This document shows positions 1-14,623 of a stretch of DNA of 64,000 nucleotides, in pieces (within the stretch, counting starts at the first letter, position 1; every line of letters starts with the position of its first letter). The stretch spans positions 497,382 through 561,381 of the forward strand of contig OZ026567.1 of the NCBI GenBank assembly GCA_964020155.1, in the 5' to 3' direction. The notes beneath the pieces are model-generated. The model did not search any database, was not told where the DNA came from, and saw nothing but the letters and a program-made list of their open reading frames with translations. This DNA comes from Chondrilla cf. caribensis. Its lineage: Eukaryota; Porifera; Demospongiae; Chondrillida; Chondrillidae. The position numbers and the translations under genes are program-made.

Positions 1-6
1 CTTATG

Positions 7-150
7 GGAGGTATGTACGTACTTGTTGGTGAGAACCCAGTTCCTCAGTATATGAAGAGTCATGTATTATTCATGTGTAAGTTGACTCACTCCCCACTTG
101 AATCTGGACCCTCAGTCACACATGGTCCTATGAATCCATCCATCTGTATA
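7..150 (+). repeat. Duplicated upstream block (U), copy 1
   Basis: A roughly 140-bp block that recurs almost unchanged at about 7679-7810, 21213-21355, 48437-48575, 57470-57605 and 58291-58430. Diverged copies lie near 23280-23420 and 59850-59990. It sits upstream of each ubiquitin-GTPase-Death gene and marks the duplicated unit. The short open frames in it are not conserved as protein, so I treat it as intergenic duplicated DNA. Confidence 0.8.
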
Positions 151-239
151 TTGAGTGAACGCTTGTTATACGTCGTGTTCATGGACGCAGTCTCGAGTAA
201 ACCCTTCGAAATCCTCATCATCCAAGGTGAAGTCAAAAT

Positions 240-931
240 CTAGATTCACCGGGTGAGATCTCGTCGTCATTGTCCCCCAGAAGATGCAGAATCGACCGTG
301 CTTTTTATGGGTTGACTTGTGATAAACTAGTTACTACAGGGCCTCTATAGAGCAAAACATCTTTAGATATAATATAATACTTCTTAGTCAGCTGCTGCTG
401 CGAACGCTATGGCATTTTTCCTTGAAAGATTCAAATTCGAAAACGACGGTGCTTTTTAGGGCATTTATTCTTGTAATAAACTAGTTATTACATAGCTTCG
501 ATATGGTGTAACGTATTTACTGACCTCACCCCTCGGTCAGTAAATATATTACGTCCTAGAAGCCATGTGGTAACTAGTACTTTTTAGGTACAGTGTCCTT
601 ACATATCAATTTTAGTCTGCAGGTCCTTCAAGTTGATAACCTGTGTTTACCATCCCATCTCTCAGCTATTGCTGTGGTCCTCTTGACTGTGTACCTCAAC
701 TACAAGTGAAGATCTGTTAGGTAACAGCTGGTTTGAAGCTGCTGTGAAGAAGTTGTCATCATCCACCCACACCACAGGAAGGATCTAGAAGTACATTATA
801 CTGTATTAGTTTGTTACATTTTGCACTTACTTCGTTCATACACTGACCCGGTTCATATTGAAGGACACAGATCAAGTGTGTTGTACAACTGTCAGACTGG
901 TGATTTCTGATTTCAGCTAGACATCGGACTT
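240..931. other. Non-coding upstream region of gene 1
   Basis: No convincing gene. Positions 600-780 match the corresponding segments upstream of genes 2 (8650-8825), 3 (41380-41555) and 4 (50180-50350), including a pyrimidine-rich stretch ending in ctgcag that could be a 3' splice site of a 5'UTR exon. A further acceptor-like attttcag lies just before the start codon of gene 1. Positions 240-600 are specific to this copy; it lacks the long minisatellite present in the other copies. Confidence 0.5.
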
Positions 932-961
932 GTGATATCCATTTTCAGTGATCAAGTGAAT

Positions 962-3900
962 ATGAAGAGACAGAATCTGTCCAGCAATTTCGATCAAATT
1001 GGATGTTCTTACTCTCACAAGAAGAGGGAGCGCAAAAGAATACAAATCCAATCCAATCGTCATTTCTTCCTCACAAGAATGTTCCAATCTCATAACATCA
1101 GCTTCTTCTTTGTCAGTTCCCTCCTTTGTCTACTGCTGTGTTCCTCACCACCCAGTGACACATGGAGTCTCCAGGACCTTGCCATATTTGTAGTGGTATT
1201 ATTCACCAGTGATACAGAACTGGTGTTGAGTGGCATTCTCTACAAAGCCATTCAGGGAATGGTACACTTGATGGGATGTTGTACTACAGTTATTTCAAGA
1301 TCATTCAAATCATTGACATGTAATAATGAACCTTCTGTAGTTGTCTTTCTCCTTGAAGATAAGGTATGGCGTTGGTGTTGGTATTACATTTATGCTGAAT
1401 TAAAAAGTCGAATGATTACATTGATTGAGATTGTCATTGAGCATCTCAAATTGAGGGACAAGACAACTGCTTCTATTGTTGAGGTAAATGACAAAAGCCA
1501 TGTCAAGTTTAATGAGAAAGTTATCCCACTTCCCTTCAAACAAGTGGGTTGTACATTAAGAGCTTGCAAAATGCCTGGTGTAACCAGTCACCACTTGGTA
1601 CTTCCTCTCCGTGGTGGTATGCAAATCTTTGTGAAGACCCTGACTGGCAAGACAATCACTCTTGAAGTGGAGCCAAGTGACACAGTTTACAATGTGAAGG
1701 CCAAGATTCAAGACAAGGAAGGCATCCCACCAGATCAGCAGCGTTTCATCTTTGCCGGCAAACAACTGGAAGACAGTCGTTCTCTCAGATGCTACAATGT
1801 TCGAAAACAATCCACTCTCCACTTGGTACTTCGTCTCTGTGGTGGTATGCAAATCTTTGTGAAGACCCTGAGTGGCAAGACTATCACACTTGAAGTGGAG
1901 CCAAGTGACACAGTTGACAATGTGAAGGCCAAGATTCAAGACAAGGAAGGCACCCCACCAGATCGGCAGCGACTTATCTTCGCTGGCAAACAACTGGAAG
2001 ATGATTGTACTATTGGACTCTACAATATAGTTCATTCAAGTACTCTCCACATGTATCACCGTCCTGCCCCACATATAGAAATCTCTGTGGAAACACTAAC
2101 AGGCAGAACAATTCCCCTCACAGTTGATGATTGTAGCACTATTGGTAATCTCAAAAGTAAGATTGAGGAAAGCATTGGTGTCCCAATAGACCAACAGTGT
2201 CTTCTTTTTGCAGACAAACAACTGGAAGACAGACGTACCCTATGGTACTACAAAATACAGGATAAATCCATTCTTCACTTGCTGCAACCATTTCTAGAAA
2301 GTATTCCAATCTCTGTGCAGTTCCCAACAGGTGAGACAATGTTTTTCGAATGTGAACCAAGTGACAGTGTTGCCAACCTCAAACACATCATTCAAGGACA
2401 AACAGAAATTCCACAAGAACAGCAGATCCTTACATTTGCTGGAGAACAACTGGAGGACACATGTACTCTATCGCACTATGACATTTGTAGTTCTTCCACT
2501 CTCCACCTTGGGCTGCGTTTTCTCGAAACCGTACAGGTGTTTGTGAAAATCCCGTCTGGTGAGACAATCTCTCTTGACATGAACCTTAGTGATACTGTTC
2601 ACAAAGTGAAGACCAAGCTTCAGGATATAACAGGTATACCTTTAATCACTCAGCATCTCGTCAACGTAGCAAATGAAGAGCTGAAAGATTTTTATACTCT
2701 GAGAGATTACAACATCGAGAGTAATTCCACTCTCAGCTTAGTGTATGCTGATTCCATGCAATACTACAGCGATCAATATCAAAGAGCTATGAAGGAGAAT
2801 CCAGTAGTGACACTGAGGATAGCAAAGGCCATCACCACAGGACCTCCTCGTGTGGGGAAGACCTGGTTGAAGAGTCTTCTGTTGGGACAACCTCCTCCAG
2901 AAAAGAGCCTCAGTACCCCAATCCTCGACAAAGCAGTTACCATTTCTGTACCAGACCCAATCCAGAGTGAGGGTCAGTACCACAGTGATCGTGTGCTCCT
3001 GACATCCTCCTCCAGTGGATGGAGTGTGGTAGATGATGTGACTAATTTGAAGTCACTTTTGAGTGTTGTGCAATCTGAATTGAGTACAAATCAAATCACA
3101 GATCAACCGCCTGCCCAAGAAACTACTGGTCCACCACGTATTGAGCCAGCCACTGGTACACCACCTACCCAACAAATTCTGAGTAATCCTAAACAATCAA
3201 AACAGAAAAGACCAGGAATTTTTAGCTACTTGACAGTGTTTTTTAATCCAAGTAAATCACCTGCTGAGCAAGCTATTGATCCACCACCTACTCAGCAAAC
3301 ATTTTCCAATCATTTTGCTATTGACGATGATGTGAAGGGGGGAATGTTGGTACCAAAGGTTACTGGACAAGTGTATGATTTCAATACAGTGGGTGAAATG
3401 GTCCAAGAAGCACTCAATAAACTTGACAATTCTGTAAAAGGTGTCAACCTACAAGATGAAAGATTACTGCAGTTCATTGACACTGGAGGTCAGCTCTCCT
3501 TCCACGATATCCTTCCTCTCTTCCTAACAACACCAGCTGTTTACCTTCAAGTCTTCAACATGTCACAACCTCTGGACTCACATCCCACTGATGCCATGAG
3601 ACTAGAGTCAGGACAGGTATCCTCGGAGGAGTCTCCTTTCACTAATAAGGAACTCCTGATTAGATCTCTCACAAGTATTCATTCTCTGTCAGACAGACCT
3701 CTGAATATCCCAGAATTCGATATTGTAGACACTCTACACAAATCACCCACTCAAGTCCTTGTTATTGGTACTCACAAGGACAAAGTACCACTGTCTGAGC
3801 TCCCAGAGACCATTGGCTGTGTCAGTAAAGCCATTGGAGATGCTATTAAGGACAAACCCTTTGAACGAGATGTGATCATCCATCCAGAGAGCGGCCACTA

Positions 3901-6136
3901 CTTCCATCCAGTCAACAATGCACTGTACAGTCAAGAAGTGGAGGAGAGGTCAGATGCTAACCAGCTAGTTGACTTCATCAGAGATAAAGTAGCTGCAAAC
4001 TGTGAGCGTACAAAGTGTGATGTCCCTATCACCTGGTTACTGTGTCAGACCGTTCTAAGTATACACTCGAACAAGCCTTTTCTCCCATTCAAAGATTTTC
4101 TTTCACTTTGCTTAAAATATCGTTTCGTGAAGACGTCCTCTGAATGTGCTGCCATGGTTCACTTCTTTCACACCTTGGGTCTGTTCTTCCACCATCACAC
4201 TGGACTCCCCGGAGAAGTGGACCACTTGACACCGGGTAGAGATGACTCCAACAGCACCTGTTTGGTCTTCACTGACCCCTCCTACCTGTGTCGCAACATC
4301 ACCAAGCTTTACACTGTTCAGTTTGAGAAGCACCCCAGTGGGAGGAAGAGAGAGTTGAAGGAGAAAGGCATCCTTACTCTTGACACATTGCAGGAAGTGG
4401 GAGTTGATGAAGAGCTCAATGGAGAGTGGCTCATTGGTCTAATGTCCACTCTTGGGATCATAGCAGCTGTTCCTGGAAGTGGTACAACTATAAAGGACCA
4501 AACAGAGTACTTCATGCCCTCAGCATTGCTTCCAAGTGAAGAGAGACACTCTTTTCAGAGGAAAAATTTATCTAAAGTGATGGCTATTTCCTTCAAGGAC
4601 AGGAACTACATTCCTTGTGGAGTGTTCCCAGCAGCAGTCACTTATCTCTTGTCAGCACCACAATGGTCCATCCTCACAGAGTGGTCCTCACGAACCACAA
4701 TGTACTTTGAGGTTGGAGGAGCAGACTATGTCAAACTGACAGACACCAACTCCTTCATCAAAATGGAGGTCTCCAGTGATGATGTCCTGTCTCCATCAAG
4801 CTACCGTTCCTATCGCGACACTGTATTCACAGCTGTGGAACGGTCGTACTCCAGACTGTACAAAGTGGAGGATACCACAGGGATCCTTGTTGTAGGGATG
4901 GTGTGTCCTCTAGAGGAACACAACTATAATAGAAAGCACTTTGCCAGCCTTATAGTCACTAAGGACAGTGGTACCTGCCTTTTAAGGTGTTCCAGATCCT
5001 TGGAGAATATTCGTATGGAACCTTTACAGATGTTTTCAAGATTATCTCACAAGGTACAAAGTAGTCTAATGTAGCCAGACTTTATTCCTCCATTTTCATT
5101 CTACTATTCAGTTGAATACACATTGGGGAATACCTTACCTTTCAGTGATATACAATACTCCCACTGTTTGACTGTTTGAAGTATAGTTAATAATGTTTTC
5201 CCTTGTACTTCTGTAGGCTGTTATCTCTGAGCAGCACACTTCACCAGAGGTCTCCAAAGTGAGATTGAGTGAGTATTACTTTGAACTATTCGAGTGTTGC
5301 TTTATTTTTCATTTATTTGATGTATATTCCCTCGGTAGAGTGGCTGATGGGACAATTCACTGACACTGTACGTGACATCCTGAAAGATGGCACCCATGGG
5401 GAAGTTGACATGGTTCATAAGCTACTGCTGAAACAGGTAGAGGAGATGACAGAGTTGGAAAGAGAAGCTGGTGTATGTCTTCGCAACCTTCAAGACCAAC
5501 GTAGTCGTGAAGTATTGAATCAAGTGGAAGAGAAATCTTGGAAAGGTTGGTATTTGTATAAAAGTTTTACAACCATTATTTTCTCCGTGTACTCCTGGAC
5601 CAGGTGTATAATAGTTGTATATAGTTTTTGTCCTCTCGTATATAGACCTTTTACGAATGAGTGTGCAGAGTAGTTCCTCCACTGCTTGTGGTAGTCCTCT
5701 CCATCACACCACTGTACATTCATAGGAGTTTTTCATATTACCCAATAAGCAATGGAGTACATTTCCTCATTGCTCAATATCATGTACATGACCTGGGATA
5801 GTCTGATGATTGTTATTCTGTTATTATTTTGTAGACATGACACCATCCGACTGTTCCTTCCCTTTCATCTTGGAGAAAGTCCCTGTTTGGTCTCCCCTTG
5901 CAATAAGTCTTGGTGTGCCTTTCGACAAAGTGAAGTCCTTACAAGCTCAGCCTGACCCCATCATGGGTGCCTTTGAGGCTCTCAAACTGTGGCAATCCGA
6001 GCATCCAACTATAGCCAGAGGATGTCCCCCAACCTGGGAGTTCTTGTTGAAAGCTGTGAACGACTGTGCTTCTCCTCGTGTCAGCAACGAGATAGCTGAA
6101 AGGGTAACCATAGAGGGGACATGGTCTATTCAGTGA
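962..6136 (+). CDS. Gene 1: ubiquitin array - Roc-COR GTPase - Death domain protein
   Basis: Four coding exons are inferred from GT-AG borders that keep frame: 962-5053, 5217-5268, 5339-5545 and 5835-6136 (about 1550 aa). The start is the ATG after a conserved acceptor-like attttcag. Domains: an N-terminal segment with a hydrophobic stretch; a degenerate ubiquitin tail ending near residue 219; two ubiquitins (220-371); three diverged ubiquitin-like units (372-600); a GTPase with P-loop GPPRVGKT (~627), DTGGQ (~840) and THKDK (~937); a COR region with a winged-helix-like stretch ending YFMPSALLP; a helical exon; and a C-terminal Death domain of about 95 aa. P-loop, DxxGQ and THxDK are ROCO hallmarks, and DAPK1 is a known Roc-COR-Death protein. 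The ubiquitin fusion is unusual. A Pro/Gln-rich insert separates G1 from G3. The role is inferred to be death or immune signalling. If the first intron is not spliced, the stop is at 5072-5074. Confidence 0.8.
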
Positions 6137-6760
6137 ACATACAGGTATGGTATATGACATACATGCAGTGTTCAGTGTGTGAACCAGGTGACCAACCTGT
6201 GTACATGTGTGTATACAGGTGGTGGTATCCCACTAGGAGGTAGCTACTGTACTAATCTCTCCTGTTGTGATGGAATCGTACTGAGTCATTCCTTCACTGG
6301 TACAAGTATCTCAATGTACTTGTAGTGAGGATTGTGTGTTATCGGTGCTTCCTGAGGTATTGAGCAATGTGGGCCTCAACCACTGAACGTTATGTAGTCA
6401 ACAATCTCCACAGTTGTCCTGTTTCTAGTTTGTCTGATACAATCGACCTCTTCACCACAACACACTTGAGATGTCTGTAGAACAGTCCCTCAGTTAACAG
6501 TACATCTTGTGGACACAGATACACTCACACACATACACACAGTAATGGTAGTGGTTCCAGTGTCAGTGGTGACCCTAGACATGAGAGTGAGTAACCGAGG
6601 GTGAGGTTGTGAGAGGTCTGACTGTATCAGACTGTAGAGCTGTGATATACGGGGGTGGAGGTGGGATGTGTTAACGATGTTCATGAGATGTCATTATATT
6701 CCATCTGTTTATTGTATTGTTTCATTTGATATCCCTCTTCTACAGGACTGGTAACATCCT
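6137..6760 (+). other. Conserved 3'UTR region of gene 1
   Basis: Directly after the Death-domain stop, a donor-like cag/gtatgg and an acceptor-like tatacag (about 6219) frame a small intron. The following roughly 115 bp and the stretch to about 6760 are nearly identical after genes 2, 3 and 4 and the GTPase-less unit. The exon-like part reads open to a TAG near 6326 in every copy, but it lies downstream of the stop, so I read it as 3'UTR or an alternative terminal exon. Confidence 0.5.
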
Positions 6761-7300
6761 ACCACTTCGAGGAATTTGAAAGTTGCATTTTATATTTTTC
6801 GGACATAGCAGTGCATGTGTGTGTGTGTGTGTGTGCAATGTGGTAATTATTGTAGTGCGTGAGGTTCTACAGTACGTGTGCGCGTTATTGGTCGTTATTT
6901 CCCGTTGAGGAGTACGAACAACAAAAGCCTGTACTGGTCGAAGATAACATTACGGAGCTGCTAGTGGTCTATTGAGTAGTCGGAAAGTTTAAGTTCGATT
7001 TATTCGATATATTCTTTGTATAAGAAAGTCTCCGTCGAGGTAAGTAGCTTGTATCTGTGATTGATCGTTGAAGCCATTAATTTTATTGGCCGATTCAGTA
7101 TGACTCAAGATTGGGTGTGTGATATTAATTATTGTCATTTATGTAACAGAACTAGAACAACTTGCTGCTGCTGCTTCATTTCTTAATAATACAGCCGGAA
7201 ATTAAAGCTTATAAGATCGAATTTTTAAATATTCTCCGTATAGCTACGGCAGTGGATCTTCGACATTCGATGAGGTAAGTAACTTGTGTGATTACTCCCG
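6760..7300 (+). promoter_or_regulatory. Promoter/first-exon block D, copy 1 (5' of gene 2)
   Basis: The block contains a conserved core, gtgcgcgttattggtcgtt (about 6878-6896, with an inverted CCAAT motif), followed by a segment ending in a consensus donor GAG/GTAAGT at 7039/7040 and a second one near 7272. The same order recurs at about 14255 (interrupted), 23870, 47580, 56350, 57660 and 60410 (interrupted). Conservation of the donors through divergence suggests non-coding first exons of the downstream gene. No transcript evidence is available. Confidence 0.45.
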
Positions 7301-7678
7301 TCGTACCGTTGAAACATAGATCATCTCATCGGGCTTGTATGACTGGGGTGATACACATGTCAATGACCGCGGTCTAGGCGCTGCAGATGATCCCGTATCA
7401 CTCATGTGTCAGGACTACTGAGAACAGCTAGTTGTAGAGTATAACTAGCATTTATAGTGTCACGACAGTACTAGCTACATAGGAACACAGTGTAACCTTT
7501 TACTTGAGTCAGAGTGAGAATATCGATTGTATATTGTATGACTGGGGTTATGTATTGAGGAACCATTCACTGTAACAGAGTGGTGTTTATCAGAGGTATG
7601 TATGTACTTAAGCGTGCATCACTGGATATTACCATCAGCCTTTGCACAGGCCATGTGCAATTAGCCTTTCTCCCATCA

Positions 7679-8340
7679 TGTATGTACTTGTTGGTGAGAA
7701 CCCAGTTCCTCAGTATATGAAGAGTCATGTATTATTCATGTGTAAGTTGACTCACTCCCCACTTGAATCTGGACCCTCGGTCACACATGGTTCTATGAAT
7801 CCATCTGTGAATATTGAGCACTGCATATTGCTGCTGGTATCCACTCATGATTACTGAGGAGTGGATATGTATAAGTTATACAATAAGAACGGAAGGTTTA
7901 GGGATTTACTCACCTGAGTAATGGCTTCTTCCATTAGAAGAAACCATAACAATTGCTTTTTTCATTCGATTGGCAAGTTTCCTCGTTCGTTCGGTAAATA
8001 CAATTACTGAGGAGTGGATATGTCCAGTTTGCTTGTATATGATCAATTCTACTGTTGATGTGGTCAGATCATTACTTGTATGTATCTCTACCTATAGCTG
8101 TTGCTGTGTACCTTCTGTGGTTGTATACCTGAACTTTGAACCTGTCAAAACCAAGTGGTAACTGACTGGAACAGTTGGTGAAGAAACCATTGACTGACTC
8201 AAAGTATGTTATTGGAGTAACCCCATAAGCACAATAGTCTGTAGCAGGTCCAACATAGCATACAGTATGTGTGTGACATGTTTGTTGTGGAATAAAGTGG
8301 ACCCTCTCTATAAAGACCACCCTACATGTGCAGATAGGGA
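7679..8340. repeat. Duplicated intergenic blocks U and B upstream of gene 2
   Basis: U block at 7679-7810, then a second conserved block (B, 8055-8205) that recurs at 21463-21600, 25447-25590, 40397-40535, 48671-48815 and 58530-58675. B leads into the minisatellite. Short ORFs here change frame between copies and are not supported as genes. Confidence 0.7.
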
Positions 8341-8364
8341 AAGTGGTCCCAGTAGACAGGCAGT

Positions 8365-8532
8365 TTCTGTTGGTGGTCCCTGTAGGTGGTCCCTGTAGGT
8401 GGTCCCTGTTGGCGGTCCCTGTAGGCGGTCCTTGTAGTTGGTCCCTGTAGGCGGTCCTTGTAGGTGGTCCCTGTAGGTGGTCCCTGTAGAAAGGCGGTTC
8501 TGTAGGTGGTTAGGGTTAGGGTCCCTATAGGC
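8365..8532. repeat. 13-bp minisatellite, copy 1
   Basis: Tandem units of about 13 bp on the theme ggtccctgtaggt/c, about 11 units with variants. Related arrays are at 25790-25945, 40705-41075 and 48985-49885. A short ttagggttaggg run sits at its right end. Confidence 0.85.
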
Positions 8533-8961
8533 AATTGTAGTATGTTAGATAGCACAATACATCAGTAAGCCATGTATAATACGGAGTTTGTACCATGTAT
8601 GATGTATCATATATTATACAGTACTGTGTACTATTGTGATACAGTACATCAATTTTAGTTCTCAGGTCCTTCAAGTTGATAACCTTTGTGTACCATTCCA
8701 TCTCTGTTGCTGTGGTCCTCTTGACTGTGTACCTCAACTACAAGTGAAGATCTGTTAGGTAACAGCTGGTTTGAAGCTGCTGTGAAGAAGCTGTCATCAT
8801 CCATCCACACCACAGGAAGGATCTACATAATAAGTACATTATACTGTATTAGCACGTCTGTTACGTTTTGCGTTTACTGTGTTCGTACGCTGACTTAATT
8901 GGTTCAAATCAAAGGACACAGATCAACCGTGTTGTACAGCTGCCAGACTGGTGATTTCTGA

Positions 8962-13615
<4,654 letters not shown>

Positions 13616-14254
13616 ACAGGTATAGTCCATGTTAGTATTGCGTACAGTGTTCAGTGTGTGAACCAGGTGACCAACCTGTGTACATGTGTGTATACAGGTG
13701 GTGGGACCCCACTAGGAGGTAGCTACTGTACTAATCTCTCCTGTTGTGATGGAATCGTACTGAGTCATTCCTTCACTGGTACAAGTATCTCAATGTACTT
13801 GTAGTGAGGATTGTGTGTTATCGGTGCTTCCTGAGGTATTGAGCAATGTGGGCCTCAACCACTGAACACTATGTAGTCAACAATCTCCACAGTTGTCCTG
13901 TTTCTAGTTTGTCTGGTACAATCTACCTCTTCACCACAACACACTTGAGACGTCTGTAGAACAGTCCCTCACATAACAGTACATCTTGTGGACACAGATA
14001 CACTCACACACACACACAGTAATGTTAGTGGTTCCAGTGTCAGTGGTGACCCTAGACATGAGAGTGAGGAACCAAGGGTGAGGTTGTGAGAGGTCTGACT
14101 GTATCAGACTGTAGAGCTGTGATATACGGGGGTGGAGGTGGGATGTGTTAACGATATTCATGAGGTGTCATTATATTCCAGCTGTTTATTGCTTTGTTTC
14201 ATTTGATATCCCTCTTCTACAGGACTGGTAACATCCTACCACTTCGAGGAATTT
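13616..14254 (+). other. Conserved 3'UTR region of gene 2
   Basis: Same arrangement as after gene 1: a short intron-like segment with acceptor tatacag near 13698, an exon-like stretch to the TAG near 13803, then a conserved tail running to block D at about 14255. No independent gene is visible. Confidence 0.5.
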
Positions 14255-14378
14255 GAAAGTTGAACGTATATTTTTCGGACATAGCAGTGCATGTGTGTGT
14301 GCAATGTGGTAATTATTGTAGTGCGTGAGGTTCTACAGTACACGTGCGCGTTAATGGTCGTTGCTTCCCGTGAAGGAG
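14255..14378 (+). promoter_or_regulatory. Block D copy 2, left half (interrupted by transposon)
   Basis: This is the left half of a promoter/first-exon block, continued at 20317-20700 on the other side of the transposon. Removing 14379-20316 plus one target duplication restores the order seen at 56350-56590. The insertion falls a few bases downstream of the conserved gcgcgtta core. Confidence 0.6.
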
Positions 14379-14451
14379 TAGTCTGACGTAGCCCAGACCC
14401 TTCCGGCCTCCATTTTATTACGGCGCGGAAAGGGTCTGGTACATTTCCTAT
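14379..14451 (+). repeat. Left terminal inverted repeat (73 bp)
   Basis: Base-for-base reverse complement of 20244-20316. The next bases (acctgg on the left; gtg on the complementary right) differ, which fixes the inner edge. Confidence 0.95.
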
Positions 14452-14623
14452 ACCTGGCTTGTTCCGCCCACGTTCTCGGTAAGGTGTGAAGATCATAACT
14501 TAACACCCACAAAGCGTTACTATCAAACGTGTGATGATTATATACTTAACACATAACAATAATTGAAGGAACGTGTTGGGTATAATCGGCCTGCTAAGCG
14601 CAACGCACGAAATCGGCGATACT

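Noticed and set aside
999..1193. Alternative frame over the N-terminus of gene 1, which is the start of a long frame in gene 4 (50570)
   Set aside because: The long frame in gene 4 arises only because of the 4-bp insertion near 50702. In the other copies it is a short shadow.
3743..3934. 63-codon minus-strand ORF conserved in all four GTPase genes (also 11125, 44437, 52803)
   Set aside because: Antisense shadow of the highly conserved THKDK region; its conservation follows from the sense protein.
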